64,000 nt of DNA from positions 107,400 to 171,399 of the forward strand of contig JAPZLL010000059.1 in the NCBI GenBank assembly GCA_036250225.1, written 5' to 3'. This DNA comes from Cercophora sp. LCS_1 (taxonomy: Eukaryota; Ascomycota; Sordariomycetes; Sordariales; Lasiosphaeriaceae). A program made the translations under genes and the position numbers. Of the stretch, positions 24,193 through 33,300 are shown in pieces. The notes beneath the pieces were generated by a model. The model was not told the DNA's origin and did no database searches. It saw only the letters and a list, made by a program, of their open reading frames with translations. The stretch's first letter is position 1. The number at the start of each line of letters is the position of its first letter.

Positions 24193-25184
24193 GGCGCCAA
24201 TGCTCAAACGGCAACAAGCTTCTCTTGGAAAGAAAGCGAAGGCAAAACTGAATGAAACATATTCTCCGGCTGGACTCATATACCGTCATGTTCCCTCGAG
24301 GGATCAACGGCTCCCCGCATCAACGTTACCTGCCCAGGCGGTTGTGGAATGGATGACGGCGCGTCAACCACTCGCGTGTCTTGCCGCCGGTCTGAGTGGC
24401 CACTTTCTGGAATGAATTGCGGTGGTTCCTTCCGGGTTTCCCATGTCGGATGGCGCCAGGGAGAAAACCCAGTTCTTTTCCCGGCCAGAGGCGGGTAAAT
24501 GCCCGGCAGGTGCTATGAATCGCCGGTTTCCCCTCGGTGACGCTGGAGAGCGATTGGATGGTCGGTACGCAAATTCACTCCGACGTTTCCAGCATCCCCA
24601 TCAACTTGTTGCACGGCCTGAGATCCTGTTTTCCGCAACTCCCAGTACTGTCGCCTTTTAGTGCCATCAAATACCGCCTGCAACCCCGTCGCCGTAGCCA
24701 CAAACCACTCACCTCGAAAAGCATCGGTGTTTGCCAGAGATCCCGGTATCAACAAGCGTCCATCTATCAACGCCCCGACCCGTCGCACACCCGGTCCAAA
24801 ATTTCCACTAGTGCATCGGCACCATGCAACACCGCCGTTGTCGTCCCTTCTGGCGCACGAGACGGCGGACTTACACGACACAGCTGAGCACTTTCCCGCT
24901 CGGCGAGTCAAAACATGCACTCCTACGATGATGGCGAGTGGGTCGTTGAGGCGACCTATCGATGGCAGCGGCAATCACATTTCGCATCAACAGCAACATG
25001 TCGCGCACACAATTGTTCTGGCTGCGATCAGGGAAAAGATGGGACATGTCCAACAAGTTGGAAATCGTATCATGACGACTCGTGCAGGATCGCTCTCGGT
25101 GGTATTTGGCGATACCACACCCCCCGGAACGAAATCACACAATCTCCTTTCTACCCGACCGCTGGATGCTTTTGCCATATCAAA
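24193..25184. other. Intergenic region between GH2 and AA5-like genes
   Basis: No gene recognised. The left part is the promoter of the GH2 gene, which is transcribed leftwards. Short open frames on both strands lack motifs. Confidence 0.5.
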
Positions 25185-27353
25185 CTAGGAGGCAGCATCC
25201 AGCACCTTAAAGTCCCTGACATCAAGAGAAAAGGACCCAGCTTCACCCTTCTGTAGCGTTCCCGTCACCTCGACCTTTGCCTCTGCGGCATGCTTGGCCA
25301 ACGCATCCGCAAGCCGTTCATAAGCGGCAGCTTCTCCCTCCGACACCGGCCTCGCGGCCTTGGCCACAACATCCCACTTGATCTGGCTGGCCTCAGTAAA
25401 TGGCGCCAGAACCAATTCCTGCCGCGTCGACGTTCCCGCCAGCGTCAGCTTATCTTGCTTCAGGCTGACCACGCCGGAGAGGGTCAGCTCGATACCGCGC
25501 ATTTCATACGAGGTGTTGACCGTTTTCGCAAACTCCTTCCGCCACTTGTTGAGATCTGGCAGGTTATCCTGCTCCAGGTAGACGTGGGCGACAGAGTCCT
25601 CCTGGTGGGCGACAGGGCAAACAACCGAGATGTCGCTCATTCTGTTCAGGCCATCGTACGCACCGCCCCAGCAGGGGCCAAGGCCGTAGGGGCACACAGG
25701 CGTGATACCGACAACGACAGGCGGCCGGCCTTGCTCAGCCATGATGGCATCATTGTACTGGGCCAGAGACGGCTGGAGGCTTCTGGAGCTTGTCGATGCT
25801 ACAGCGACGGCTGCGACGCGAGGCAATCTGACTGCAGGGGGTGGAGCTGAGATGCGCACCACCTTACCCACCGACGGCTTGCCGGTGTTGCTCAAGACAA
25901 AGAGAAGGTAATGGCCTGGCGGTGCGAGGTTGGCATTGGCGGGCGCTGTCACGGTGAGTGTTGGGCCGTTCTGGTTGCGCTGGAGGAATATGAGAGACTG
26001 ATTCATGTTGCGACAGTGCGTGACCGAGCCAAGGCGCACCCAGCTGACCTTCCCAATTGCGTCTCCGGACTGGAGGGTGACGGCGAACTCCTTGCCGTAG
26101 CTGATCTCGGAAGGCGCATTCACGATCACCGGTCTCTGTCCGGGCTTGTACAGATACGGCGGCTCGAAGAACTGCGCGTTGGTCAGGCAGTCGTCCTTGG
26201 TGATGCCACCGTATTCGCCGCCACCGCCTGACATGACCCGACCATCAGGCAGAAGCAGAGCGACGGAATGGTAGCAGCGGTTGAAGCTCTCCGAGGCCAT
26301 GTCGATCCACTTATTGGCTGCAGGATCGAACAATTCGGCCTGGCGCACCGGGTTCGACAAGTCGTTGAAGCCGGCGCCTCTGGTGCCTCCAGTCACCAGG
26401 ACGGTCCCGTCGGGCAATATGGTGGCATTGAACTGTCTGCGAGGGTTCTTCATGTTTGTCGATGGCGACGAAGTCCACTTTGGCGATGCATCGTTCAGAT
26501 TGATGAACTCGACCTCATTGGTGGGACCCTGGCCGTCTGTCTCTCCGCCACCAATGTACATGACCTTACCGGCATCGTACATGACCGAGGGCGCATAGTC
26601 ACGGAACCGAGCCTGACGTTCAACACCTGCGTCGGACCAAGCCCCTGCAACTTCTCCGCCTGCGACCTGGGTCTTGATATCTGCGCCGTTGGCATCCTTC
26701 AAGTCAAGGTACCACGAGCGTTGCTGTGGTCCGGCCATGAAAATGCGGCCCTTGGGAGTCAGATGCAGCCGAGGATACAGCGGCAGAGCCCCGGGACCCC
26801 TGTTGAAAGAGTTGACCACCTCGGTCCAGGGGTTGGGACGCGATGTGTCCGAAGACCAGATCTGCGATATCTGGTTGGGATTGTACCGCGGCTCATTCTC
26901 GAGAGACCCCGACATGACCATGACGCGACCATCAGGGAGGGTCAGGGCGGACGGGTACCAGCGGCCGCCGTTCATGGCGGGCTTGGCGGTGAAGGTGTTT
27001 GTGGACGGGTTGTAGACGCAAGCTTGGCGGATCCCTAGGCCATCCTCCCGATGACCACCGACGATGAAAACATTACCATCCGGAAGAAGGCAATGGCCGG
27101 CACAAAAGAGGTTCACGGGCGTATTGTCGGTGCCGCGCGGCTCATTAGCCGTAGGGATGCTCGTGTTGGTTGCGGGGTCCCAGACGAAGGCCTTGGTGAA
27201 GTGCTCGTTGAGCGACGCATCGTTGATTACACCTTTGGGGTCTGCACGCCGACCAAAGTACAGGACTTTGCCGGTGGGAAGCAAGCTCACATGGACGGGG
27301 ACATTGCTGAGTTCGATGGCTGCTGACCACTGTCCGACCACCTCTTTCGCCAT
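25185..27353 (-). CDS. AA5-like copper radical oxidase with unusual C-terminal domain
   Basis: 722 residues, intronless, from the ATG of MAKEVVGQWSAAIE. Kelch-type blades (for example LLPDGNVFIVGGHRE, LPDGRVMVMSGS, ILPDGTVLVTGGTRG) are followed by a galactose-oxidase C-terminal beta-sandwich. Positions equivalent to the radical-copper site are present: Cys84 in NLFCAGHC and Tyr133 in GGRWYPSA (the cross-linked pair), Tyr361-His362 in RCYHSVALLLPDG, and His446 in GSVTHCRN. Galactose and glyoxal oxidases make hydrogen peroxide and are normally secreted, but no signal peptide is visible here. Beyond about residue 510 is an extra domain of some 200 residues starting CPYGLGPCWGGAYDGL (Cys554 and Cys561), which I do not recognise with certainty; it recalls small metal-binding folds. 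The gene is divergent from a conserved protein at 28.7 kb. Confidence 0.85.
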   Translation of the reverse strand: MAKEVVGQWSAAIELSNVPVHVSLLPTGKVLYFGRRADPKGVINDASLNEHFTKAFVWDPATNTSIPTANEPRGTDNTPVNLFCAGHCLLPDGNVFIVGGHREDGLGIRQACVYNPSTNTFTAKPAMNGGRWYPSALTLPDGRVMVMSGSLENEPRYNPNQISQIWSSDTSRPNPWTEVVNSFNRGPGALPLYPRLHLTPKGRIFMAGPQQRSWYLDLKDANGADIKTQVAGGEVAGAWSDAGVERQARFRDYAPSVMYDAGKVMYIGGGETDGQGPTNEVEFINLNDASPKWTSSPSTNMKNPRRQFNATILPDGTVLVTGGTRGAGFNDLSNPVRQAELFDPAANKWIDMASESFNRCYHSVALLLPDGRVMSGGGGEYGGITKDDCLTNAQFFEPPYLYKPGQRPVIVNAPSEISYGKEFAVTLQSGDAIGKVSWVRLGSVTHCRNMNQSLIFLQRNQNGPTLTVTAPANANLAPPGHYLLFVLSNTGKPSVGKVVRISAPPPAVRLPRVAAVAVASTSSRSLQPSLAQYNDAIMAEQGRPPVVVGITPVCPYGLGPCWGGAYDGLNRMSDISVVCPVAHQEDSVAHVYLEQDNLPDLNKWRKEFAKTVNTSYEMRGIELTLSGVVSLKQDKLTLAGTSTRQELVLAPFTEASQIKWDVVAKAARPVSEGEAAAYERLADALAKHAAEAKVEVTGTLQKGEAGSFSLDVRDFKVLDAAS

Positions 27354-27913
27354 GGTCACTGACTTGGGCGAGATTGAGACGTGATGGTGTCTCGTGGGAC
27401 CGCGCTATCGTGCAGATATTCACACTGCGCGTGTGGCTTCTAGACCAAAGAAGGAAGGGAGCGGGCCAAGGAATGCTCGTCTTTTGCGAAGTGGTGATGG
27501 AGCTGAACGTTGTGGCGTCCGCTATGGCGACAAGTGCCCCTCTTTCGACTTCAGGCCACCCGTCGACGTCCCGTGTATATACCCGGACCAGCCGTAGCAC
27601 AAGGCTCCTAGCAGCAGTTCGGGGCACGTTTCTCAGCCGTAAAGCCACTGGAGTCCCCGCGCGCCAATCAATGCGAGCTGTCTGTCGACCGATCAACTCA
27701 CTTGTCTGCACGCCGCGGGTTCACTGGAGAACTATCGAACCGGGCGGAGCGGGGTAACTTCAGACAACCAACTACGGGAAGCATTCAGCTACAAAGGGGA
27801 CCGCCACAGGCCGCCAAGCCAATCGCAGGTCGCGATAAGGTGACCAGGTCGGCGAGCCGCATGTTGCAGGGTCAGCGGCACCCAGCCTTGCACCAGACGC
27901 AAGGGGACTCGGG

Positions 27914-28005
27914 GCGGGGACGGGTCCAGACTCAACGCCAATCACACCCCGCTTGGGGACAGCCCTACACTACTGCAAACAATTCGGTGCGGGGACGGGT
28001 CCAGA
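27914..28005. repeat. Pair of 17-bp direct repeats in a divergent promoter
   Basis: GCGGGGACGGGTCCAGA occurs twice, 75 bp apart start to start, roughly midway between the two divergent genes. Confidence 0.85.
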
Positions 28006-28527
28006 TTGCATGCTTACCACCGTATAACATGCCTATCGGGAGCTGGAAGAAGCCGCGAGCTCAGCCACCAACCAACCAACCAACCACTCACACCCGTCAC
28101 CGAGTCGCAATGGGACTCGTCACTTGGTGGTTACACCTCATGCAGCCACATTTTCCACCGCGTAGTTATGTCGTCAAATGCCGCACGAATGGGCTCACCT
28201 GCTTTGTTTTTGCTCGGCCGGTTGTGGTTGATGCAAGCAACCGGCGCGGGCATTAGCTGACGAAGCTCGGAACGAAAAAAACCAGGATGCATTGTGGACC
28301 GAGCCTACACCGCCCCTTTTCCTGTGGTACAAGTTGCTGACAGAAATGATACAGCACCAACACGCGTTTGCTCGCAACTCCCGCTATCAACAAGACGATG
28401 ACGAAGTCGCCCCTATGTCTTGGGCATGTCGTCACAATATGCGCGTTTGCCGACGGCTGTTTCGAAGCTTCGTGATGCCAGGGTGTTGCAAGGCCTAGGC
28501 CTCAGGATTGCCGCCAGGCGATTCTCA

Positions 28528-28533
28528 TATAAA
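28528..28533 (+). promoter_or_regulatory. TATA box of the conserved 516-residue protein gene
   Basis: TATAAA within CATATAAATACAG, 139 bp before the ATG at 28667. Confidence 0.5.
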
Positions 28534-28666
28534 TACAGAGGCAGTGTTCGCGGCTTGTCGCATATTCCTCACCCGGTCTTCAACGCACTCGGAACCCTGA
28601 AACCCGGGGTTACTCTTTGCCAATTTCTTGCGAACAACAAACAACTTTGAACAGAGAGCACACATC

Positions 28667-30217
28667 ATGGCCAGCGAAATCAAGCCTGACGGACGCGTGG
28701 TTGCTCCACTCAACATCACCCACCCTACTCCCGCGTTCGACCTCAAGGGCTTCCGATTCCGCCCCACGGATAGCCTCAATCTCGCCCCTCGAACTGGCGG
28801 AGAGCAGCCTGGCGACGATTCGTCGGACCATCCCAAGTTCGCTGCTTCCAGGCTTGAAGTCCAGGGAGGACCGCCGGGACGAGGCGGCTTCCCAGGAAGA
28901 GGCCCACCGGTTCGCCCTCCGCCTCCGGGGCCTGCGCCGGCGCCGGCGCCGCAGCTGCCACCGGACCACCAGCAGATTGACAAGCAGCTCGGCATTGCCG
29001 GAGATACACGGCCCCCCCCTCTGCCATTCCCTCTCGCACAGTTCCGAGGCGCCTATGCCGGCAACGGGTTTAACCTGATTTTCCGTCCAGTCCCGTTTCC
29101 GGGTGGAGTCGAAATTACGTCCGACGGACCAAGAGACAACCACCTCGAGCTCAACCTGACCACAGAGCAGTTGACTTTCGGGCCGACCCTGGGGGAAATC
29201 CCCAACCGCGGATTCGGCAAGCAGGCCGACATTATGCTCGGTGGCCTGCCCTATCTCCAGACAGTCCAGAACGTCACCAACGACCAGACGGGCCTGCCCG
29301 ACAAGCCCGTGCCTAACGACATCCACTTTGAGCCAGGCGTGTGGCTCACCGTCCCGCCCGCCGAGTCTTTCCAAACCACCGACGAGCTGAAACGGGGCAG
29401 CGTGGCGCGCATGGGCTCCATTCCCCACGGCACCACCATCAACGCCCAGGGCGTCATCCCCGTCAAGAACCCCAACACGCCTCTAGGTGGAAAGCCGGGC
29501 GGTCCCGAGATCCCTCCAATCGACACCACGCCATTTCACCTCTTAGATAGGAACCGAAAATTTACATTTCAAAACATGAGTGCCGAAAGCAGCAACGGCA
29601 CAGGCGAAGGCGAGGGCCCCGGCATCAACAGATTCCGCACCCCCTCCAACCTCAACAAGTTCAAGGAGACGGGCAGGATCACCACCGACATCATCAAGAA
29701 CCCCAACCTCGTGCTGATCAACGCAACCAAGGGCCAGAATATCACCGAGACCATTTCTTTTGAGGTACACACCGGCGACGCTTCCCGCGGCGCCAAACTC
29801 AATGGGGGCGGCGCGGCCAGCATCGCGTTCCTCCACGGAAAGCAAAGCGAGGTCACCACAGCAGCCCCCACAGTCAACGACATGCCCAATGCCCATGTGC
29901 CCTTCATGTCGTCGCAGTTTTGGATCGAGACGGTGCAGTATGATGTCACGGTGCCCCGTCTCGGCCCCAATGACACCGTTATCCTGCGTCCCACTATGCC
30001 GAAGGACTCGACAGCGCCGACACCCCAGTTCGCCATCACAGCGCCACCCAAGGGCGTACCGGCTCAGACCACAATCACGGTGCCGGGCGTCCAGATCCAG
30101 TACTCACAGGTGGTGCACTTGACATTTGGTCCGAATGCCGGAATCATGCTCGTGTGGCCTCATGCCAGTGTTGCCACGTTGGTGCCGACGGGCCCGCAGC
30201 CATTCAAGATGACGTGA
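28667..30217 (+). CDS. Conserved protein of unknown function
   Basis: 516 residues, intronless; the ATG at 28667 follows the leader ACACATC. After a Pro/Gly-rich stretch (GRGPPVRPPPPGPAPAPAP, about residues 75-100) comes a conserved-looking domain with FRGAYAGNGFNLIFRP, LELNLTTEQLTFG, IPNRGFGKQADIML, HFEPGVWLTVPP and RMGSIPHGTTINAQG, then IQYSQVVHLTFGP and WPHASVATLVP at the end. I recall this pattern from uncharacterised proteins of fungi and some bacteria, without an established function. There is no signal peptide or membrane helix. It shares a promoter region with the AA5-like oxidase, which suggests, but does not show, joint regulation. Confidence 0.7.
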   Translation: MASEIKPDGRVVAPLNITHPTPAFDLKGFRFRPTDSLNLAPRTGGEQPGDDSSDHPKFAASRLEVQGGPPGRGGFPGRGPPVRPPPPGPAPAPAPQLPPDHQQIDKQLGIAGDTRPPPLPFPLAQFRGAYAGNGFNLIFRPVPFPGGVEITSDGPRDNHLELNLTTEQLTFGPTLGEIPNRGFGKQADIMLGGLPYLQTVQNVTNDQTGLPDKPVPNDIHFEPGVWLTVPPAESFQTTDELKRGSVARMGSIPHGTTINAQGVIPVKNPNTPLGGKPGGPEIPPIDTTPFHLLDRNRKFTFQNMSAESSNGTGEGEGPGINRFRTPSNLNKFKETGRITTDIIKNPNLVLINATKGQNITETISFEVHTGDASRGAKLNGGGAASIAFLHGKQSEVTTAAPTVNDMPNAHVPFMSSQFWIETVQYDVTVPRLGPNDTVILRPTMPKDSTAPTPQFAITAPPKGVPAQTTITVPGVQIQYSQVVHLTFGPNAGIMLVWPHASVATLVPTGPQPFKMT

Positions 30218-31038
30218 GAGCGTAATGGAATGTGACATGGTCTCCTGTTATTAGCTGGGTGATAGTGCGAATCAATTGTTTGGCTGCTTGTGATCGCCTT
30301 GGTTGTGAAGTGACAGTTGGTGAAGCGTCGTCCAGGAAATTCTGTGGATTGAGTGTGTCTTCTCTTAGCTCTTTTTTTTTTTTTTTTTTTTTTTTCAACG
30401 TTCGTCTTCTCGAGGTGCCTGGGCGCACAAGACGCGATTGACTACCAGTCCACACATCATTGGCCAAGTAGATTGAAGTCCCTGCCTTCAGGTTTTGAGA
30501 AGCAGGTACCCGGGGCTGGCGGAGTACGAAAAGAGGGGTTCCGCGTGGAAATGGGCCGTTGGATATATTGCATATTGGGCTTACCAATCCTAGTCATTGT
30601 CATCGGAGTTGGCGGAGTTGGTGCAACGCCATGACCAGCCCGCGATGATGTGAGACCCTGGCAACCCGCGACTTGGCGATAGTGAGACATCTGAATCCCA
30701 TGCCGGATCGGACGGGATTTACGTCCAATGCTACCCCAGCAGCCGTTCCCGCCCCCTGGTGCCCTGCCGGCACGGCTCCATCGGACGGTCACCATTTTCT
30801 GATAGGTCAACCATTTACTAGGCGGCTTGTAGCCGTCATCATTTGCTTGCCAGCTGATGATGCAATCATACACCATGGCTACCCACAGCCGGAACTACCC
30901 CTAATCCCCGAGACGGTTGCGTATACCGACAAAACTTCAACAGGATCATCATGTATAAGATGAGTTGGGTTTCGTCTGATTGAACACATAGCATCACCAT
31001 CACTTGTTCTCACAACGGGTTGGCGATTGATTGTCAAT
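30218..31038. other. Intergenic region with poly-T tract
   Basis: No gene seen. A 25-nt poly-T tract lies at 30371-30395. The right part is the promoter of the amidohydrolase gene. Confidence 0.5.
30371..30395. repeat. Poly-T tract
   Basis: An uninterrupted run of about 25 T downstream of the conserved unknown gene. Confidence 0.9.
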
Positions 31039-32556
31039 ATGCATCTCCACCGCCTGTACTCCGTGCTGGCATCCTCCTGCCTAGCCGCTGCCTCGCCGAT
31101 TCTCTTCACCGGCGGCACCATCATCGCCTTTGACCGCGCAACCAACGGCCTCTCGGTCATCCGCAACGGCTCCCTGCTCACCGTCAACGACCGCATCACC
31201 CACGTCGCCTCCACACCACCCTCCTCCCTGCCTCCCAGCACTGAAACGGTCGACATCACGGGTAAAATCCTCACCCCGGGATTCATCGACACGCACAAGC
31301 ACGGATGGCAAACCGTCTTCAAAACCATCGCAAGCAACACCTCGCTCGTCGAATATTTCAACCGCTACGGCGAATTCTCCGCCGCCGGCGTTCTCTCGGC
31401 AGACGACGTCTACATCAGCCAACTCGCTGGCATCATCGAGGCCTACAACGCCGGCACCACAACTATCCTCGACCACGCGCACCACACCTGGTCACCCGCG
31501 ACCGCCGCCGCCGGTCTCCGCGCATCCGTCGATTCAGGTGGCCGCATCTTCTGGGCCTACGCCTTCCACAACATCACCACCCTCGACTTCCTCATCCCCG
31601 CCCAGCTGGCCGACTTTCGCCGTCTCCACGCCAACCACACCTCGCCAACCGTCTCCCTCGGCATCGCCTACGACGCCTTCACACCATCCAACCCCAACAC
31701 GGACGAAATCCATTCCATCGTATCCCTCGCAAAAGAACTCAATGTATCAGTAATAACAACCCACCAAGTAGGCGGACCCTACGGCATCGACAACAGCCCT
31801 GAGCTTCTGCACTCGTTCGCCATCCTCAACACGTCGATTCCAGTTGTATTCAGCCACGCGTCGTTCCTGTCTGCACAAGGTGCCGAGCTGCTTCGCCAGA
31901 CGAACCAGTTCATTTCCATCACGCCCGAGTCCGAGTTCCATTACGGACATACGCACCCGCATAGCCATCTGATTCAGGACCAGGCTTCGATCGGCGTGGA
32001 TACCCATTTTACCTTTTCGGGGGACATCCTCACCCAGACGAGGATCTGGTTGCAGAGCGTGCGGCGCATATTGTACGCCGATGTGCTGGAACGGTGGCGG
32101 GTGCCGAGGAATAACGGGATGAGCGTGCACCAGGCGTTTTTGTTGGCGACGAGGCACGGCGGCTTGGCGCTGCGACGGGAGGATTTGGGGGTTATCGAAG
32201 TTGGTGCCAAGGCGGATTTGGTGGTGTGGGATGGGGAGGGACCGGCCTTGCTGGGGTGGAGGGATCCGGTTGCTGCGGTGCTGTTGCATGCGAGCGTGGG
32301 AGATGTGGAAGCGGTTGTGGTTGATGGGAAATGGGTCAAGAGAGAGAGAAAGATTTTGTTTAGCGGGTATGAGAGGGTGAAGGAGCGTTTTTTGGAGAGC
32401 GCGAAGCGGGTGCAGGACGCGTTGATCGAAAAGGAGTCGGTGTATCCTGGGGTTGGGGAGGTTTGGGGGCCGAGTGGGTTTGTGGTCGCGGAGGCGGAGG
32501 TGGTGGATAGTTTGAGGGGTGTGGGGGATGGATACGGGGATGTGTTTTTGGAGTAG
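31039..32556 (+). CDS. Secreted amidohydrolase (TRZ/ATZ-type metal-dependent deaminase/hydrolase)
   Basis: 505 residues, intronless, starting MHLHRLYSVLASSCLAAASP, a likely signal peptide. The amidohydrolase fold is shown by TGKILTPGFIDTHKHGWQT (metal-binding His pair), LDHAHHTW, VITTHQVGG, VFSHASFLS and TPESEFHYG. The C-terminal RHGGLALRREDLGVIEVGAKADLVVWDG is the conserved return to the beta-sandwich subdomain. Members remove amino or chloro groups from heterocycles such as triazines, guanine or adenosine derivatives. The substrate cannot be deduced. A secreted location would be unusual for a nucleoside deaminase; several N-glycosylation motifs are consistent with secretion. Confidence 0.88.
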   Translation: MHLHRLYSVLASSCLAAASPILFTGGTIIAFDRATNGLSVIRNGSLLTVNDRITHVASTPPSSLPPSTETVDITGKILTPGFIDTHKHGWQTVFKTIASNTSLVEYFNRYGEFSAAGVLSADDVYISQLAGIIEAYNAGTTTILDHAHHTWSPATAAAGLRASVDSGGRIFWAYAFHNITTLDFLIPAQLADFRRLHANHTSPTVSLGIAYDAFTPSNPNTDEIHSIVSLAKELNVSVITTHQVGGPYGIDNSPELLHSFAILNTSIPVVFSHASFLSAQGAELLRQTNQFISITPESEFHYGHTHPHSHLIQDQASIGVDTHFTFSGDILTQTRIWLQSVRRILYADVLERWRVPRNNGMSVHQAFLLATRHGGLALRREDLGVIEVGAKADLVVWDGEGPALLGWRDPVAAVLLHASVGDVEAVVVDGKWVKRERKILFSGYERVKERFLESAKRVQDALIEKESVYPGVGEVWGPSGFVVAEAEVVDSLRGVGDGYGDVFLE

Positions 32557-33300
32557 GTTGTGAGAAATGGAGTGTTGTTAATAAGCTGCCAGTGGACACC
32601 AAAATGCCATCGACGCAGAGAACCTTCAACCCAGACAGCAACAGAGAAGGGTCCGGTATGGGCCATGTATATCCCTGGCCTATGCCTTGGTCCCTGCTTT
32701 CCAATCCCGCTGGTGTGTGCTACGGCAAGTGGCAAGTCCAAGTTTTCCTCTGTGGGTTTCTGAATTCTTGAGTGTGAAGTGTGGAATGAAGCTACTAGAC
32801 GAAAAGAACGGGAAGAGGGCACGGTGGTTTCATTCAGAGCTACCTACGCTTGGCAAGGGCTGTGTTAGTAGTCTCTGTGATTACGCGAGGCGGTCTCCCA
32901 ATCTCAAGCGGAACTGACTGAATTGAAATCTTCCGTCGTCCTCTCTCGGGCTTGGCCTCTCGTGCATTTGAAGGGTTGAAATTGGCATCGGGGGCTGCGT
33001 GACCGTCGGGTGGGAGTAGCAGGGTGCTCGGCAGGAATCGAAGCTCAGGACCGATCGACCAGCTGGTTGTCGGGTCACGGGACGCCACTACCTGGAGTGT
33101 GGTTGTAAATTCCCAAATTCGCACCGCAGTATTTATAGCAAGGGTTTCTGCAAGCTTGGACAATGAATGCTCTGTGATCAACCCCCGAGCCTGTGATTTT
33201 CAACCCCGGCGCGAAATGGGTATGGGAAGGGGTTTTGGCGTAGATGAGGCGAATTTCTCAATTGTGATCGAATTGGAGTTTTTCGGAAGCTAGAAGTAGA
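32557..33300. other. Intergenic region between convergent amidohydrolase and HET genes
   Basis: Two convergent genes end here. Nothing else is recognisable. Confidence 0.5.

Larger units (their letters stand above)
27354..28666. promoter_or_regulatory. Divergent promoter between AA5-like oxidase and the conserved 516-residue protein
   Basis: No gene seen in 1.3 kb. Two perfect 17-bp direct repeats GCGGGGACGGGTCCAGA lie at 27914-27930 and 27989-28005; each begins with GCGGGG, which fits the SYGGRG consensus of the carbon repressor CreA. TATA-like boxes are at 27576-27581 (minus-strand gene) and 28528-28533 (plus-strand gene). An ACCAACCAACC tetranucleotide run lies near 28066-28085. Confidence 0.55.
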
